Positions 1 to 10,885 of a stretch of 64,000 nucleotides of DNA are shown piece by piece (within the stretch, counting starts at the first letter, position 1; every line of letters starts with the position of its first letter). The DNA comes from Carex sylvatica (Eukaryota; Streptophyta; Magnoliopsida; Poales; Cyperaceae), in the NCBI GenBank assembly GCA_964058845.1, contig CAXKVR010000068.1, forward strand, positions 1-64,000. Direction: 5' to 3'. Below the pieces are notes generated by a model. The model worked only from the letters and a program-made list of their open reading frames with translations. It was not told the origin of the DNA and did no database searches. A program made the translations under genes and the position numbers.

Positions 1-3000
1 GGCACTCTAGTAATGTCTCTGGATGGCATGTTAGTAGGGCATTTACAACACTCCATTTGAAGGCGTTTGAAGTATTCTAGTATTGTCTCGAGATGGCAAC
101 ATAATATGGTATTTACAACCCAAATAAATCACTCCAATTGAAGGTGTTTTGAGCATTCTAGTAGTGTCTCCAAATGGCAAGATAATGCGACATTTACAAC
201 CCTAATACAAAACTCCAATTTAAGGTGTTTGAAGCAGTCTAGTAGTGTCTCCAGTTGGCTAGACAATAGGGTATTTAGAACCCTAATACAACACTCCAAT
301 TGATGGTGCTTGGAGCACTTTTGTAGTGTCTCTATATGGCAAGGTAATAGGGCATTTACAACCTTAATACAAACACTCCATTGAAGGTGTTTGGAGGACT
401 CTAGTATTATCTCTAGATGGAAAGATAATAAGGCATTGACATTTCTAATAAAACACTCTAATTGAAAATGTTTGCAAGATTCTAGTAATGTATTTATATG
501 GCAAGAGAAGAGGGTAGTTGCAACCCTAATACAACACTCTTGTAGTGTCTCTATATGGCAAGATAGTTGGGCATTTACAACCCTAATACAACACTGCAAT
601 TGAAGGTGTTTAGAGCACTTAGTAGTGTCTCCGGATGGCATATTAATAAGTCATTTACAATCCAAATACACTCTAATTGCTGGTGTTTGGAGCATTCTAG
701 TAGTGTCTCTATATAGAAGGATAATGTGGCATTTACAACCCAAATACAACACTCATATTGAAGGTGTTTGGTGCACTCTAGTAGTTTCTCCAGATGACAA
801 GATAATAGGGTATTTACAACCCTAATATAACACTCCAATTTAAGGTGTTTGGAGTACTCTAGTAGTGCCCCTAAATGGTAAGATAATAGGGCATTTACAA
901 GCCTAATAAAACACTCCAATTGAAGGATAATAGGGCATTTTAGGATTGTTGCAAACCTAATACAACACTCGAATTAAAGATGTTTGGAGCAGTCTAGTAT
1001 TGCCTCAAGATAGCAAGTTAATAGGGCATTTATAACCCCAATACAACACTCCAATGGAAGGTATTTCGAGCACTCTAGTAATGTATCTATATGGCAAGAG
1101 AAGTGGGTAGTTGCAACCCTAATACAACACCCCAATTCAAGTAGTGTCTCCAAAAGACAAGATAATATGATATTTACAACCCAAATAAAACAGTCCAATT
1201 TAAGGTGTTTGGAGCACTCAAGTAGTGTCTCCAGATGGCAAGATAATAGGGCATTTAGAATCCAAATACAACACTCCAATTAAAGGTGTTTGGAACACTC
1301 TAGTAATGTCTCTATATGGCAAGATAATATGGCATTTACAACCATATACCACAGCCCAATTGATGGAGTTTGGAGCACTATAGTAGTGTCTCCAGGTGGA
1401 AAGATAATAGGGCATTTACAACCCTAATACAACGCTCCAATTGAAGGTGCTTGGTGCACTCTAGTAGTGTCTCCAGATAGGAAGATAATAGGCCATTTAC
1501 AATTCAAATCCAACACTCCAATTGAAAGTGTTTAGAACACTCTAGTAGTGTCTCTATATGGCAAGATAATATAGCATTTACATCCCTATGCAACTGTCCA
1601 ATTAAAGTTGTTTGGAGCATTCTAATAATGTCTCCAGATAGCAAGATAATTGGGCATTTACAACCCTGAAAACAACACTCCAATTGATGGTGCTCGGAGC
1701 ACTCTAGTAATGTCTTTATACAGCAAGAGAAGAGGGTAGTTGCAACCCTAAGACAACACTCCAATTGAAAGTATTTACAGCGTCTCTAGATGGCAACATA
1801 AGGGGGTAGTTGTAACTCTAATCAAACAATTCAATTAAAGGTGTTTGGAGCACTCTAGTAGTTTCTCCAGATGATAAGATAATAGAGCATTTACAACACT
1901 CCAATTATTGGTGTTTACAACACTCTAGTTGTGTCTCCAGATGGCAAGATAATAGGGCATCTGCAACCGTAATACAACACTCCAATTGTAGGTGTTTGGA
2001 GAACTCTAGTAGTGTCTCTATATGGAAAGATAATAGGGTGTTTACATTCCAGATACAACATTCGAATTGAACGTGTTTAGAACACTCTAGTAGTGTCTCT
2101 ATATGGCAAGATATTATGGAATTTACAACCCTATACAACAGTCCAACTGAAGGTGTTTGGAGCACTCTAGTAGTGTCTTGGCAAGATAATAGGGCATTTG
2201 CAACCCTAATACGACACTCCAATTGAAAGTCTTTGCATCACTCCAGTAATGTTTTTAGATGACAGCATGATAGGGTAGTTTTAACCATAATAAAACACTC
2301 CTACTGAAGGTGTCTGGAGCACTCTAGTAGTGTCTCTAGATGGAAAGATAATAAGATATTTACAACCCTAATACAACACTCCAATTGATGGTGTTTGGAG
2401 CACTCTAATAGTATCTCTAGATGGCAAGATAATAGGTCATTTACAACCGTAATACAACACTCCAAATGAATGTGTTTCGAGCACTCTAGTAATATCTCTA
2501 TATGGCAAGATATTATGGAATTTACAACCCTATACAACAGTCCAACTGAAGGTGTTTGGAGCACTCTAGTAGTGTCTTGGCAAGATAATAGGGCATTTGC
2601 AACCCTAATACAACACTCCAATTGAAAGTCTTTGCATCACTCTAGTAATGTTTTTAGATGACAGCATGATAGGGTAGTTTTAACCATAATAAAACACTCC
2701 TACTGAAGGTGTCTGGAGCACTCTAGTAGTGTCTCTAGATGGAAAGATAATAAGATATTTACAACCCTAATACAACACTCCAATTGATGGTGTTTGGAGC
2801 ACTCTAATAGTATCTCTAGATGGCAAGATAATAGGTCATTTACAACCGTAATACAACACTCCAAATGAATGTGTTTCGAGCACTCTAGTAATATCTCTAT
2901 ATGGCAAAAGAAGGGGGTAGTTGCAACCCTAATACAACACTTCAATTGAAAGTCTTTATAGCACTCTAGTATTGTCTTCAGATGACAACGTGATACGGTA

Positions 3001-3605
3001 GTTGTAACCCTAATAAAACACTCCTACTGAAGGTGTATGGAACACTCTAGTAGTCTCTCCAGATGGCAAGATAATAGGGCATTTACAACCCTAATACAAC
3101 ACTCCAATTGATGTTATTTGGAGCACTCTAGTAGTGTCTCTATATGTCAAGATAATAGGGCATTTGCAACGCTAGTACAACACTCCAATTGAATTTGTTT
3201 GGAGAACTGTTGTAGTGTGTCCAAATTGAAAAATATAATAGGGCATTTACAACCCTAATACAATACTCCAATTGAAGATTTTTGGAGCACTCTTGTAGTG
3301 TCTCCAGATGGCAAGATAATAGGGCATTTTCAATCCTAATACAACACTCCAATCGAAGGTGTTTGGAACACTCTAGTAGTGTCTCTATATTGCCAGATAA
3401 TAGGGCATTTGCAACCCTAGTACAACACTCCAATTGATGGTGTTTGGAGCAATCTAGTAGTGTCTCTAGATTGCAAGATAATAGGGCAATTACAACCCTA
3501 ATACAATGCTCCAATTGAAGGTGTTTGGAGCACTCTAGTAGTGTCTCTATATGGCAAGATAATAGGACATTTACAACCCTAATACAACACTCCAATTGAA
3601 GATTC
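1..3605. repeat. 81-bp tandem satellite array (about 44 units)
   Basis: Head-to-tail repeats built on a unit containing ACTCTAGTAGTGTCTC, GATAATAGGGCATTTACAA and ACAACACTCCAATTGAAGG. The motif ACTCCA recurs at 50, 131, 212, 293 and 375, so the period is 81-82 bp. Units are diverged, many differing at roughly 10-20% of bases, and a few are truncated. The array begins before the window and ends near 3605 in unrelated sequence. Because 81 is a multiple of 3, one reading frame per strand stays in register from unit to unit, giving long but repeatedly interrupted minus-strand open frames of 27-residue repeats. The frames break at many stops and have no flanking gene structure, so I read this as non-coding satellite DNA. 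Confidence 0.95.
2090..2890. repeat. 399-bp higher-order duplication inside the satellite
   Basis: Two adjacent blocks of about five satellite units are nearly identical and offset by exactly 399 bp. ATATTATGGA occurs at 2111 and 2510, and TTAACCATAA at 2281 and 2680. Shared private variants include a shortened unit (GTGTCTTGGCAAG) and the segment TTTTTAGATGACAGCATGAT. This is a recent local amplification, far more similar than ordinary neighbouring units. Confidence 0.85.
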
Positions 3606-4045
3606 TCAAATCAAAAACATTATACAACAAGAAGATAGTAGAAGGGAAACTTGGGCGGTTCACAAGTCAAAACTAATGAGCCACACGAGACCCTCAGCCT
3701 TGCAGCAACAAAGAAACCCACTTTCAAAAATTCGATCGAAACCCTAGTTCCCAAATTTGCCAAAATTAAGGAGAAATTGGGAAATGTTCGAACTGCAAGA
3801 AGGAGGGGCATACCCATGAAACTTGTTAGTTCCTTCATCACCATTTCAAACCAAAGCATTGGAAGGGAAATGAGAAAGGGAGAGGCGGTGGCGGAAATGA
3901 AGGAAAAAAGAGAGAAAACGAAGGGTTTGTGACCCAAACCCGATTTGACTCAACTCAATCTCCTGGCAGGTCTGATGGGTCAGCGAATTAATTGCAGAAT
4001 CTCTTCCAGCAACTCTCCGTGTTGCTAGCCAAATAAAATTTAAAT
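3606..4045. other. Transition segment, no recognised gene
   Basis: Sequence between the satellite and the copia relic. It has an open frame of 93 codons on the plus strand (3651-3932), lysine/arginine-rich in its second half, which matches no family I recognise. Its composition is slightly more GC-rich than its surroundings. It could be captured gene sequence or a degraded gag region of the copia relic that follows; there is no zinc knuckle to support gag. Confidence 0.4.
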
Positions 4046-5450
4046 TTGTTAAATAAAATAATTATTGATAGTGGAGCTACGGACCATATGTTTGGCAACC
4101 GAACACTACTTAAAAATTTGGACATGACCAAAAATGACCAATTTGTCTTGGTAGCAAATGGTATGAAGGATAAAATAAATGGTGTAGGTAAAACTATTTT
4201 TTGTAACAAAAAAATCTTTAACGTACTATTTTTTGGAGACTTTTCCTATAAACCTACTTTCGGTTCAAAAATTAACACAATAATTAAATTGTGATATAAT
4301 TTTTTCTTGTAAAAATTTTGTATTTGAGGACTGGAAAACCGAGACAAAGATTGGTGAAGGATTTCTTGAAAATGGACATTATTTTTTTAACCCAAAAAAT
4401 TATCTTTGGGCATCCCTCCGACAAGATTTTAACTTATATTTTGGATTGTAAAGATTTAAATTGTACTAATTGTGAAGTTTGCAAGTTAGTAAAATAAATA
4501 AAACTTCCTTTTTCGCATTCCATTAGTAAGAGTAAAGCTATGTTTGATTTTATTCATTCGGATGTATGAGGTCCAGCTCCAATTGAATCGTGTAACAGAT
4601 TTAAATATTTTGTTACTTTTATCAATAATTTTTCAAGAACCCCTTGGTTATATTTACTCAAATTAAAAGATGAAGTTTTTAGTACCTTTAAAGAATTTTT
4701 TTATCTCATAGAAAATCAATTGTCAAACTAAAAATATTTAGATGGGATAATGGAACGGAATTTATAAACAAAAATTTTGCAAATTTCTTTAAAGAAAAAT
4801 GAATTATACATCAAACCACTTGCATTAATACACCCGAGAAAAACAAAGTGTCGGAAAGAAAAAAAATAGGCACTTATTAGAGATGACAAAACATTAATGT
4901 TTCAAAATAATGTCCCTAAAATATATTGGTCTAATACCATACTTTGTGCTAAACATTTGATTAATAGATTACCAAATTCAAAGCTAAAAAATAAAATTTC
5001 ACTAGAAATTCTAACAAAAAATTAATTTTGATCACTTAAAAATATTTGGATGTACAAGTTTTGTACATATTAAAAGAAAAGACAAACTAGATTATGTATC
5101 AACCAAAACTATTTTCTTAGGATACTCATCTTTCAAAAAGGAGTACAAATGCTATGATCCTATTAATAAAAAAAAAAACTTTTATATCTAAGAATGTTAT
5201 ATTTCTTGAAAATGAGTCATATTTCAAAAAAAAAAAAAAGGAAGAAATTCAAGTGTATTATCAAAATGAAAAAATCTGTTCCGTGATACCTTATTTTGAA
5301 AGGCAAGACCTCGTTCAAAATGAAAATAATATGATCATGAAGAAGAAATAGATGAAAATAATGATGGCATAAATAAAACTGGACTAAAAATTAATTTGGG
5401 ATCTAGACGAACATTTAGAATATGGATGAGAAATAATAAATCTAATATAA
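4046..5450 (+). pseudogene. Ty1/copia retrotransposon pol relic
   Basis: Translated in three shifting frames the segment reads as a plant copia polyprotein. The aspartic protease motif DSGATDHM lies at about 4070-4095. A GAG-pre-integrase-like stretch (CTNCEVCK) follows near 4460. Integrase core pieces (SKAMFDFIHSDV, RFKYFVTFINNFSRTPWLY, DNGTEF) lie at 4520-4780, and the post-integrase stretch (YDPINKKTFISKNVIFLENE) ends near 5220. At least six stops and frameshifts break it, and no reverse transcriptase or RNase H follows, so it is dead and 3'-truncated. No LTRs could be matched. Old insertion, plus orientation. Confidence 0.85.
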
Positions 5451-5680
5451 TATGTGGCTATTTCGATGGTTTTTTTAAAGGGTTTTTTTGCATATTTGTA
5501 ATACTGCCATAATTAGCTGATGTTTTCTGGCTGCACAACTTTTACCAGAAGCTGAGTGAAGATTTCACAGGTACCAATTGCAAAGTGAAGTGTACCAGCT
5601 GCTAGGTGAAGATTTCACTTGTACTAGTTGCTAAGTGATGCTTTAAGTGAAGCTTTCTTGCTGTACAAAATGCACCTAGG
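5451..5680. repeat. Short imperfect repeats before the DUF295 relic
   Basis: GTGAAGATTTCAC occurs twice (around 5558 and 5608), with related GTACCAGCTGCTAGGTGAAG / GTACTAGTTGCTAAGTGATG copies between 5570 and 5650. They form a small block of degenerate ~50-bp repeats. No coding potential was seen. Confidence 0.45.
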
Positions 5681-6110
5681 TTGTGGTTTTCTGAGTTATT
5701 GTACTTTCTCAAGGCTCCAACTAGCCTCAGGTTTGATGGTGCAAAGGTGGCGAAAGAAATTCAAACGGATATCACAAAAAAAATTATTGTCACAAATATT
5801 GATTTAGAGGAGGAAACTCACTCCAAGTACAAGCCAATGGATGGGCATGTGGTGTTTATAGGTGTAAACTCATGTGTGACTGTTGATGCAAGCAAATTTC
5901 TTAGGTGCAAAAGGAATGCTCTCTACCTAACCGGTAAGTACCTCCGTATTATACAGATGAATTTGGGTGTAAAGATCTCTGGATCTATGACATGGATCAA
6001 TGTTCCTTTTCAAGATACTATAGCTTCAAACCATACATCCCCTATGTAGCTTCTCCAATTTGGTTTTTTTCTAGCCTTTGGTTAGAAGTAATGCTACCGT
6101 ACTATCTGCT
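5681..6110 (+). pseudogene. DUF295-type F-box protein C-terminal relic
   Basis: The open frame from 5681 to 6049 contains GHVVFIGVNSCVTVDASKF, followed by CKRNALYLT. This resembles the core of the DUF295 beta-propeller-like domain of plant F-box proteins (usual pattern: D..LFLG.N.S.S..A..F..CK.N.IYFT). The expected terminal PPIWF-like motif appears as SPIWFF at about 6055, but in the next reading frame, so a frameshift near 6000 separates them. No F-box precedes it and the N-terminal half is absent. Read as a truncated pseudogene. Family assignment is by motif resemblance only. Confidence 0.5.
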
Positions 6111-6229
6111 TTTATTGCCTTGGAATGAGAAGCAATTTCCTAACCTTCATTTGTTTTCTCTCTGCACAGGACGGATTTATATATATGTCAGGAGGTGTTA
6201 AGTCATTCTATAATTTTAAAATTCTTAAT

Positions 6230-6420
6230 TATGTATATTAAAATTTAATTAAATTTTTGAGAGTTTTGAACTTTTATATAGTCTAACCCCCCCTCATAAA
6301 ATAAAATATGTATGCTAGTAGTTTAGTGGTTTGAATTGTAATTGATATGTGTAAGGCCAGTTATGAGTCCAATTCTCACCAACTACATTATTTTTTTTTA
6401 TTTTTGACATATTACATTTT
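6230..6420 (+). repeat. Possible tRNA-derived SINE fragment
   Basis: TAGTAGTTTAGTGGTTTG resembles a pol III A box. About 45 bp later GAGTCCAATTCTCACC resembles a degraded B box, and a T/A-rich tail follows. This fits an old tRNA-like SINE, but the match is weak and no target duplication was found. Confidence 0.25.
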
Positions 6421-6871
6421 ATAAATTAGTTCTCTCTTTAAATTTTCTAGTTCTGCCTTTGCCTATGCAAGTAGAAAATGTGAGCCCAATTAGTAAGACT
6501 AATGTTAGAATCAAAAGCTAGGAAATTAAGTGCTATGAGATTTCATTAAATTTGTATTACTAAGTAGTCTACTGATGAAAGTTTTGTACATGCTTTTGTA
6601 CATGCTATTTTGGCTAGCTGTGAATTCACAAAGTAGTCTCTGTTTTGCCCTTGTTCTGTATTGAATTAGGTACTTTGTTTTACATTATGATATGATGATA
6701 CGCTTAATTACATGTTAGGGATTCGAAGGTGAATATTGTCCAGACTAATTTAGGCAGATTGTGTAAAACCCAGTATGTAAATAAATATTTTTAAATATTC
6801 AAACAATAGAGTAGAGTGAAAATGCACCATTAATTTTGTGCGCTAATCATTCTTCATGTTCTTTTCTAGGT

Positions 6872-7178
6872 TTTCAAAGTTCGAACAATCGATTCGAACC
6901 GCTCAACATAAACTTCATATTAAAATAGACTTGGAGACCAAATTTATATTTTTTGAAATATTTTATTTATTTTTTAGATAGGTACAAAATCACTGTTTAA
7001 TTTGGATGGTTAAGAATCTTCTGAAAATAGTGATTTTGTACCCATCTAAACAAATAGTGATTTTGTATCCATCTAAATTCAAAAAAAATATATAATTTGG
7101 TCTCCAAACACATTTTAATATACGAAGATTGTAGTGAACGGTTCGAATCGACTATTCGAACTTTGAAAACGAAGATAA
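6872..7178. mobile_element. Foldback MITE, AACGGTTCGAA core family, copy 1
   Basis: About 125-bp arms face each other. The left arm reads TTTTCAAAGTTCGAACAATC then GATTCGAACCG... and ...CTTGGAGACCAAAT. The right arm returns ATTTGGTCTCCAA, GAACGGTTCGAATCGAC and TATTCGAACTTTGAAAAC. A small internal direct repeat, ATAGTGATTTTGTA(C/T)CCATCTAAA, lies near the centre at 7029-7077. No coding sequence. It belongs to a family with at least seven further full or partial copies in the window. Confidence 0.75.
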
Positions 7179-7179
7179 A

Positions 7180-7925
7180 AATGTAAAGTATAATTAGAGC
7201 ATAAAACCAATAGTACATTTTAAAACTCAAAACAATAAATTGGTTAAATCCAGGTCAAAACTGTAAAATCGTTCCACTTATATGCAATAAAAATGCAGAA
7301 AACTATAAAAATCTTTAAGACGTCATACTGGAATAAATAAATGTGTTACGCATTTCTCGAATATTTTAAGAAACCTTGCTGACAAAATGAACAAATATCA
7401 TTTTAGAAATTCTGAACACTTTATGCCAGAATATATTGAATTGGAAAATTAATTTGAAGAAACAAGTTCATAGAAGCAATACAGAAAACGGAAAATAGAA
7501 ATAATTAAATCCATAAAACAAGAATCTTTAATTCTTTTAGTACCTCTTTTAATTTATTATATTCGAATTTGATGAATTTCACGATTAAAGCATGATTTAT
7601 ATGCTATGTTATTTACTAATTGTGTGTATTTTTTTTTCTTATAAAATACAGAGTTCTAAATAACTAGTTGCGCAATAGCTATGCTAGCTTTTTCGGACCT
7701 AAAAAAGTAATTTTCTTTTATCAAGGTTCTAATTATAGCTAGTTCATTGTGCACTAGCTATGTATAGCCTTTTCGGACTTTAAAAGTGCTCAGGTTATAT
7801 ATAATTACTATTTAGAATCTTGATAAAATATAACTATTATTATACACAAAGAAAATATAAAAGAGATGAAGGTTATTGATTGAATCTTCTATTGATGAAT
7901 ATGTTTTCACATTATAAAAATAAAA
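7180..7925. other. AT-rich intergenic stretch
   Basis: No supported gene or element. Two copies of a CTAGCT(A/T)TG...TAGC..TTTTCGGAC motif (about 7675-7700 and 7738-7775) are the only local repetition I see; they hint at a small degraded element. Confidence 0.4.
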
Positions 7926-7931
7926 TATCTT

Positions 7932-8280
7932 CATTCTTATATTATGCACGTAGATGTCCTGATCCGTCAACGGCTATGATTGCAAGATGAAATTTCGAAT
8001 TTAAAATCAGCCCTCCAATTAAATAATTATATGTCTTCTTTTGACTAAATGTATTTTTTTATATATAGAAATCTAAACTTAGTTAAAAACATACTCGCCA
8101 CACATACTGCCACATGATATGTTACAATTAAAATTGAATAAAGAACAAATATGGAAAGAAATCAATTTATTAATTTCCTTATTTCTCCTCTCCGGCTATC
8201 TCTCATTTCTTATTTCATTATTTAAGAATCATAATAGATGATCAATTTATTTTTAAGAATATCAAATGCTGACATTTATG
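7932..8280. repeat. Dispersed direct repeat, left copy
   Basis: About 350 bp, from CATTCTTATATTATGCA to TTTTTAAGAATATCAAATG, recurs in the same orientation at 10544-10885 (offset about 2610 bp) with roughly 80-85% identity by eye. The pair could be ancient LTRs or the ends of an old non-autonomous element later invaded by the foldback elements at 8446 and 8901. Confidence 0.65.
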
Positions 8281-8445
8281 AAAATATTAGAAGAAAATTT
8301 AGTAAATTAAGATTAATAAAATTCAAATAAATATCATTTATCAAAATAAATAAAAAACTTGGTCTTCATCTCTGAATACAAAATAGATATATAGTTGCTT
8401 TACTTCTTCCATTCGTACAATATTTTCGTGAAATTTAGATATATT

Positions 8446-8855
8446 GAATCTACACATACATTGCAATGCATAGGTATTTTTGTGCATTGGACTATAAATC
8501 ACCGTATTCAAAGTTCAAATGACTGATCCAAACCGTTCATCTTGTTCTCCATATTAATATATGCTTGGAGACCAAATTTTATATTTTTTGGAATTTTTTT
8601 ACTATTTATTAAGCCACTTTAAAAATCGCTGATCCAACGGTGCCTTTTGATTTTACTGTTACCGTTGGATCAGCGATTTTCAAAGTGGCTTAATAAATAG
8701 TAAAATAAAATTAAAAAAAATGTAAAATTTGGTCTACAAGCACATATTAATATGGACAACAAGATGAACGATTTTGATCCATCATTTGGACTTTGAATTC
8801 GGTGATTTATAGTCTAATGCACAAAAATGCCTATGCATTGCAATGTATGGTAGAC
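8446..8855. mobile_element. Foldback element, AACGGT core in a GCAATGCATAGG shell
   Basis: A nearly complete palindrome of about 410 bp. Outer arms: ACATTGCAATGCATAGG...TGTGCATTGGACTATAAATC against GATTTATAGTCTAATGCACA...CCTATGCATTGCAATGT. The inner arms are those of the AACGGT/GGAGACCAAAT family, with the most conserved inner stem ATCGCTGATCCAACGGT / ACCGTTGGATCAGCGAT closing on a loop of about 20 bp. A transcript would fold into a hairpin of nearly 200 bp. No ORF. Confidence 0.85.
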
Positions 8856-8858
8856 TTA

Positions 8859-8899
<41 letters not shown>

Positions 8900-8900
8900 G
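8856..8900. repeat. (CT)n(AT)n microsatellite
   Basis: CT dinucleotides run into AT dinucleotides directly between two foldback elements. A matching CT/AT tract follows the next element at 9318-9345, so the 8901 element appears to have landed in, or duplicated, a microsatellite. Confidence 0.9.
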
Positions 8901-9317
8901 AGTGGCTAATATGCATTCGGAAGCATATGGTCTGAAGTGCTTACGGTCTAAATTTGAAATTTTAAAACTCAAAAAGTTGATCCGAACCGTTCATCTTGTT
9001 CTCCATATTAATATGTGCTTGGAGACCAAATTTTACATTTTTCTGAATATTTTACTATTTATTAAGTATTTTACAAAATTATTGATCCAACGGTGGCTGC
9101 TGATTTTACTGTTTTGTTAAGCCACCGTTGGATCAACAATTTTGTAAAATACTTAATAAATAGTAAAACAATTCAGAAAAATGTAAAATTTGGTCTCCAA
9201 GCACATATTAATATGGAGGACAAGATGAACGGTTCGGATTGACTTTTTAAGTTTTGAAATTTCAAATTTGGACCATAAGCACTTCGGTTCATATGCTTCC
9301 GAAAGCATATTAGCCAC
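8901..9317. mobile_element. Foldback element, AACGGT core in an AGTGGCTAATATGC shell
   Basis: Arms of about 200 bp pair almost end to end. The outer shell is AGTGGCTAATATGCATTCGG against CCGAAAGCATATTAGCCACT. The inner arms again carry GATCCGAACCGTTCATC, CTTGGAGACCAAATTTTAC and TTGATCCAACGGTGGC. The inner arms closely match those at 8446-8855, but the outer ~90 bp of each arm is unrelated. Confidence 0.85.
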
Positions 9318-9479
9318 TTTCTCTCTCTCTATATATATATATATTTGAAACAGATATCACAATTACGAATTACAAACATGCCCAATAACCATCATGTTCA
9401 CACAAAAGCGTATGCACAAAGTTTCAGTATAGCAAGCTATACTTTTTAACCTTGATTACACTTTCGACTCAGATTACAA

Positions 9480-10543
9480 ATGTACAATCCTAATCGCGTA
9501 GTATTATCAGGTATCGATCCACAGGGATGGTTGAAACTTAACTGGACTTTACTTAGATTAAATAAACTCTAAAAGTTATGCAAAAAGTGGTTTTGGGTTT
9601 TTAAACTGATAAATAACAATATTCAAAACAATAAATATTTTTGGGGTTTTGTTTAATAAGAATAAAAAAAAATTCAGGTTCCTGACTCATCTGCAACTCT
9701 GTCTCTCGGCTGACACGACCCGTGTCAGCTTCGGGTAAATATTGTTGTTATCAAATTTCTCCTCGATTTCACTCGATTCCTGCAAAATAAGAACAAACTT
9801 GCAGCAGTACCATATTCTATAGATATTCAATGAAATACGACCGATTTAATAGTTCTAAACACAGGTTTTAGTACAAAATATGGGTCAAAATATAGATAAG
9901 TTTGCAATATATCAAATTCCCCAAGCTAAAATCTTGCTTGTCCTCAAGTGAAAATCCCAACTTAGGTATCGGGATGGATTTGGACTACCTAAATACAAAT
10001 TAAATTCTAAATGTGATTGTTAAGAACCTCGAGAATCATTTTGAATAACAACTTGGACTTTCTTGAAAAATTTTGATTCACCCCACAAATTGACTAATCA
10101 AACTTCATATTCTGAGATGCTTTAATATTTGCAAAAAATTAATTACTTGAATTGATCAATCTTTCATTCTTACATTGAAATTATGCCCTCATTTATGGTG
10201 ATTATACACTCAAAACGAAGCTACGAGTCAAAAGTTATCACTGTTTTAAGTTCGGATGCTGAAATTTCATCATTGTTCTGGTCGGGGAGAGGCTGATACA
10301 GCCCAGACAAAATGCTGTACGGCCCGTGTCAGAACTCCTCAAATTCAGATTTCTCCTCAATTTCACCCGATTCCTGCAAAATAAGAACAAACTTGCAGCA
10401 TTACCATATTCTATAGATATTCAATGAAATACGACCGATTTAATAGTTCTAAACACAGGTTTTGGTACAAAATATGGGTCGAAATATAGATAAGTTTGCG
10501 AAATATCACATCCCATAAATTTTCTCCTAAATACCTCCTATCT
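9480..10543. repeat. Internal direct repeats of an old element
   Basis: A block of about 160 bp beginning TTCTCCTC(G/A)ATTTCAC is present at 9757-9920 and again at 10351-10514 (offset 594 bp, about 95% identical by eye). Both copies are preceded by CCCGTGTCAG. Nearby GGTATCGATCCACAGGGATG (9511) and CTTGCTTGTCCTCAAGTGAA (about 9932) are phrases I associate with plant gypsy element non-coding DNA, but I cannot confirm that. No ORF. Confidence 0.55.
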
Positions 10544-10885
10544 CCATTCTTATATTATGCATGTAGATGTCCTGATTCGCCAACAGCTATGATTAAAAGA
10601 TGAAATTTCAGATTTCATATCAGTCATCCAATTAAATAATTTGTCTTATTTTCATTAAATGCATCTTTTTTATGTGTAGAAGTCTAAATTTAGTTAGAAA
10701 TACACTCACCACATATACTGCCACATGATATGTTACAACTAAAATTGAATAGAGAACAAAATTAGAGAGAAAATTAATTTATTCATCCCTTGTTTCTCCT
10801 CTCTAGCTATCTCTCATTCCTTATTTTTTTATTTAAAAATTATTATGGCTGATCAATTTATTTTTAAGAATATCAAATGACATCT
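10544..10885. repeat. Dispersed direct repeat, right copy
   Basis: Partner of 7932-8280. Both share ACTGCCACATGATATGTTACAA and TCTCCTCTC(C/T)(G/A)GCTATCTCTC. There are indels between copies, and CpG positions are often changed. Confidence 0.65.

Noticed and set aside
129..3595. Long minus-strand open frames of cysteine-rich 27-residue repeats
   Set aside because: They arise because the satellite period is 81 bp. The frames break repeatedly, lack splice logic, and both strands show the same periodic openness.
1..3605. CRISPR-like array
   Set aside because: Repeats are contiguous with no unique spacers, and the genome is plainly a plant's.
3620..3937. Overlapping open frames on both strands next to the satellite
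   Set aside because: No recognisable domain or start context; plain transition DNA.
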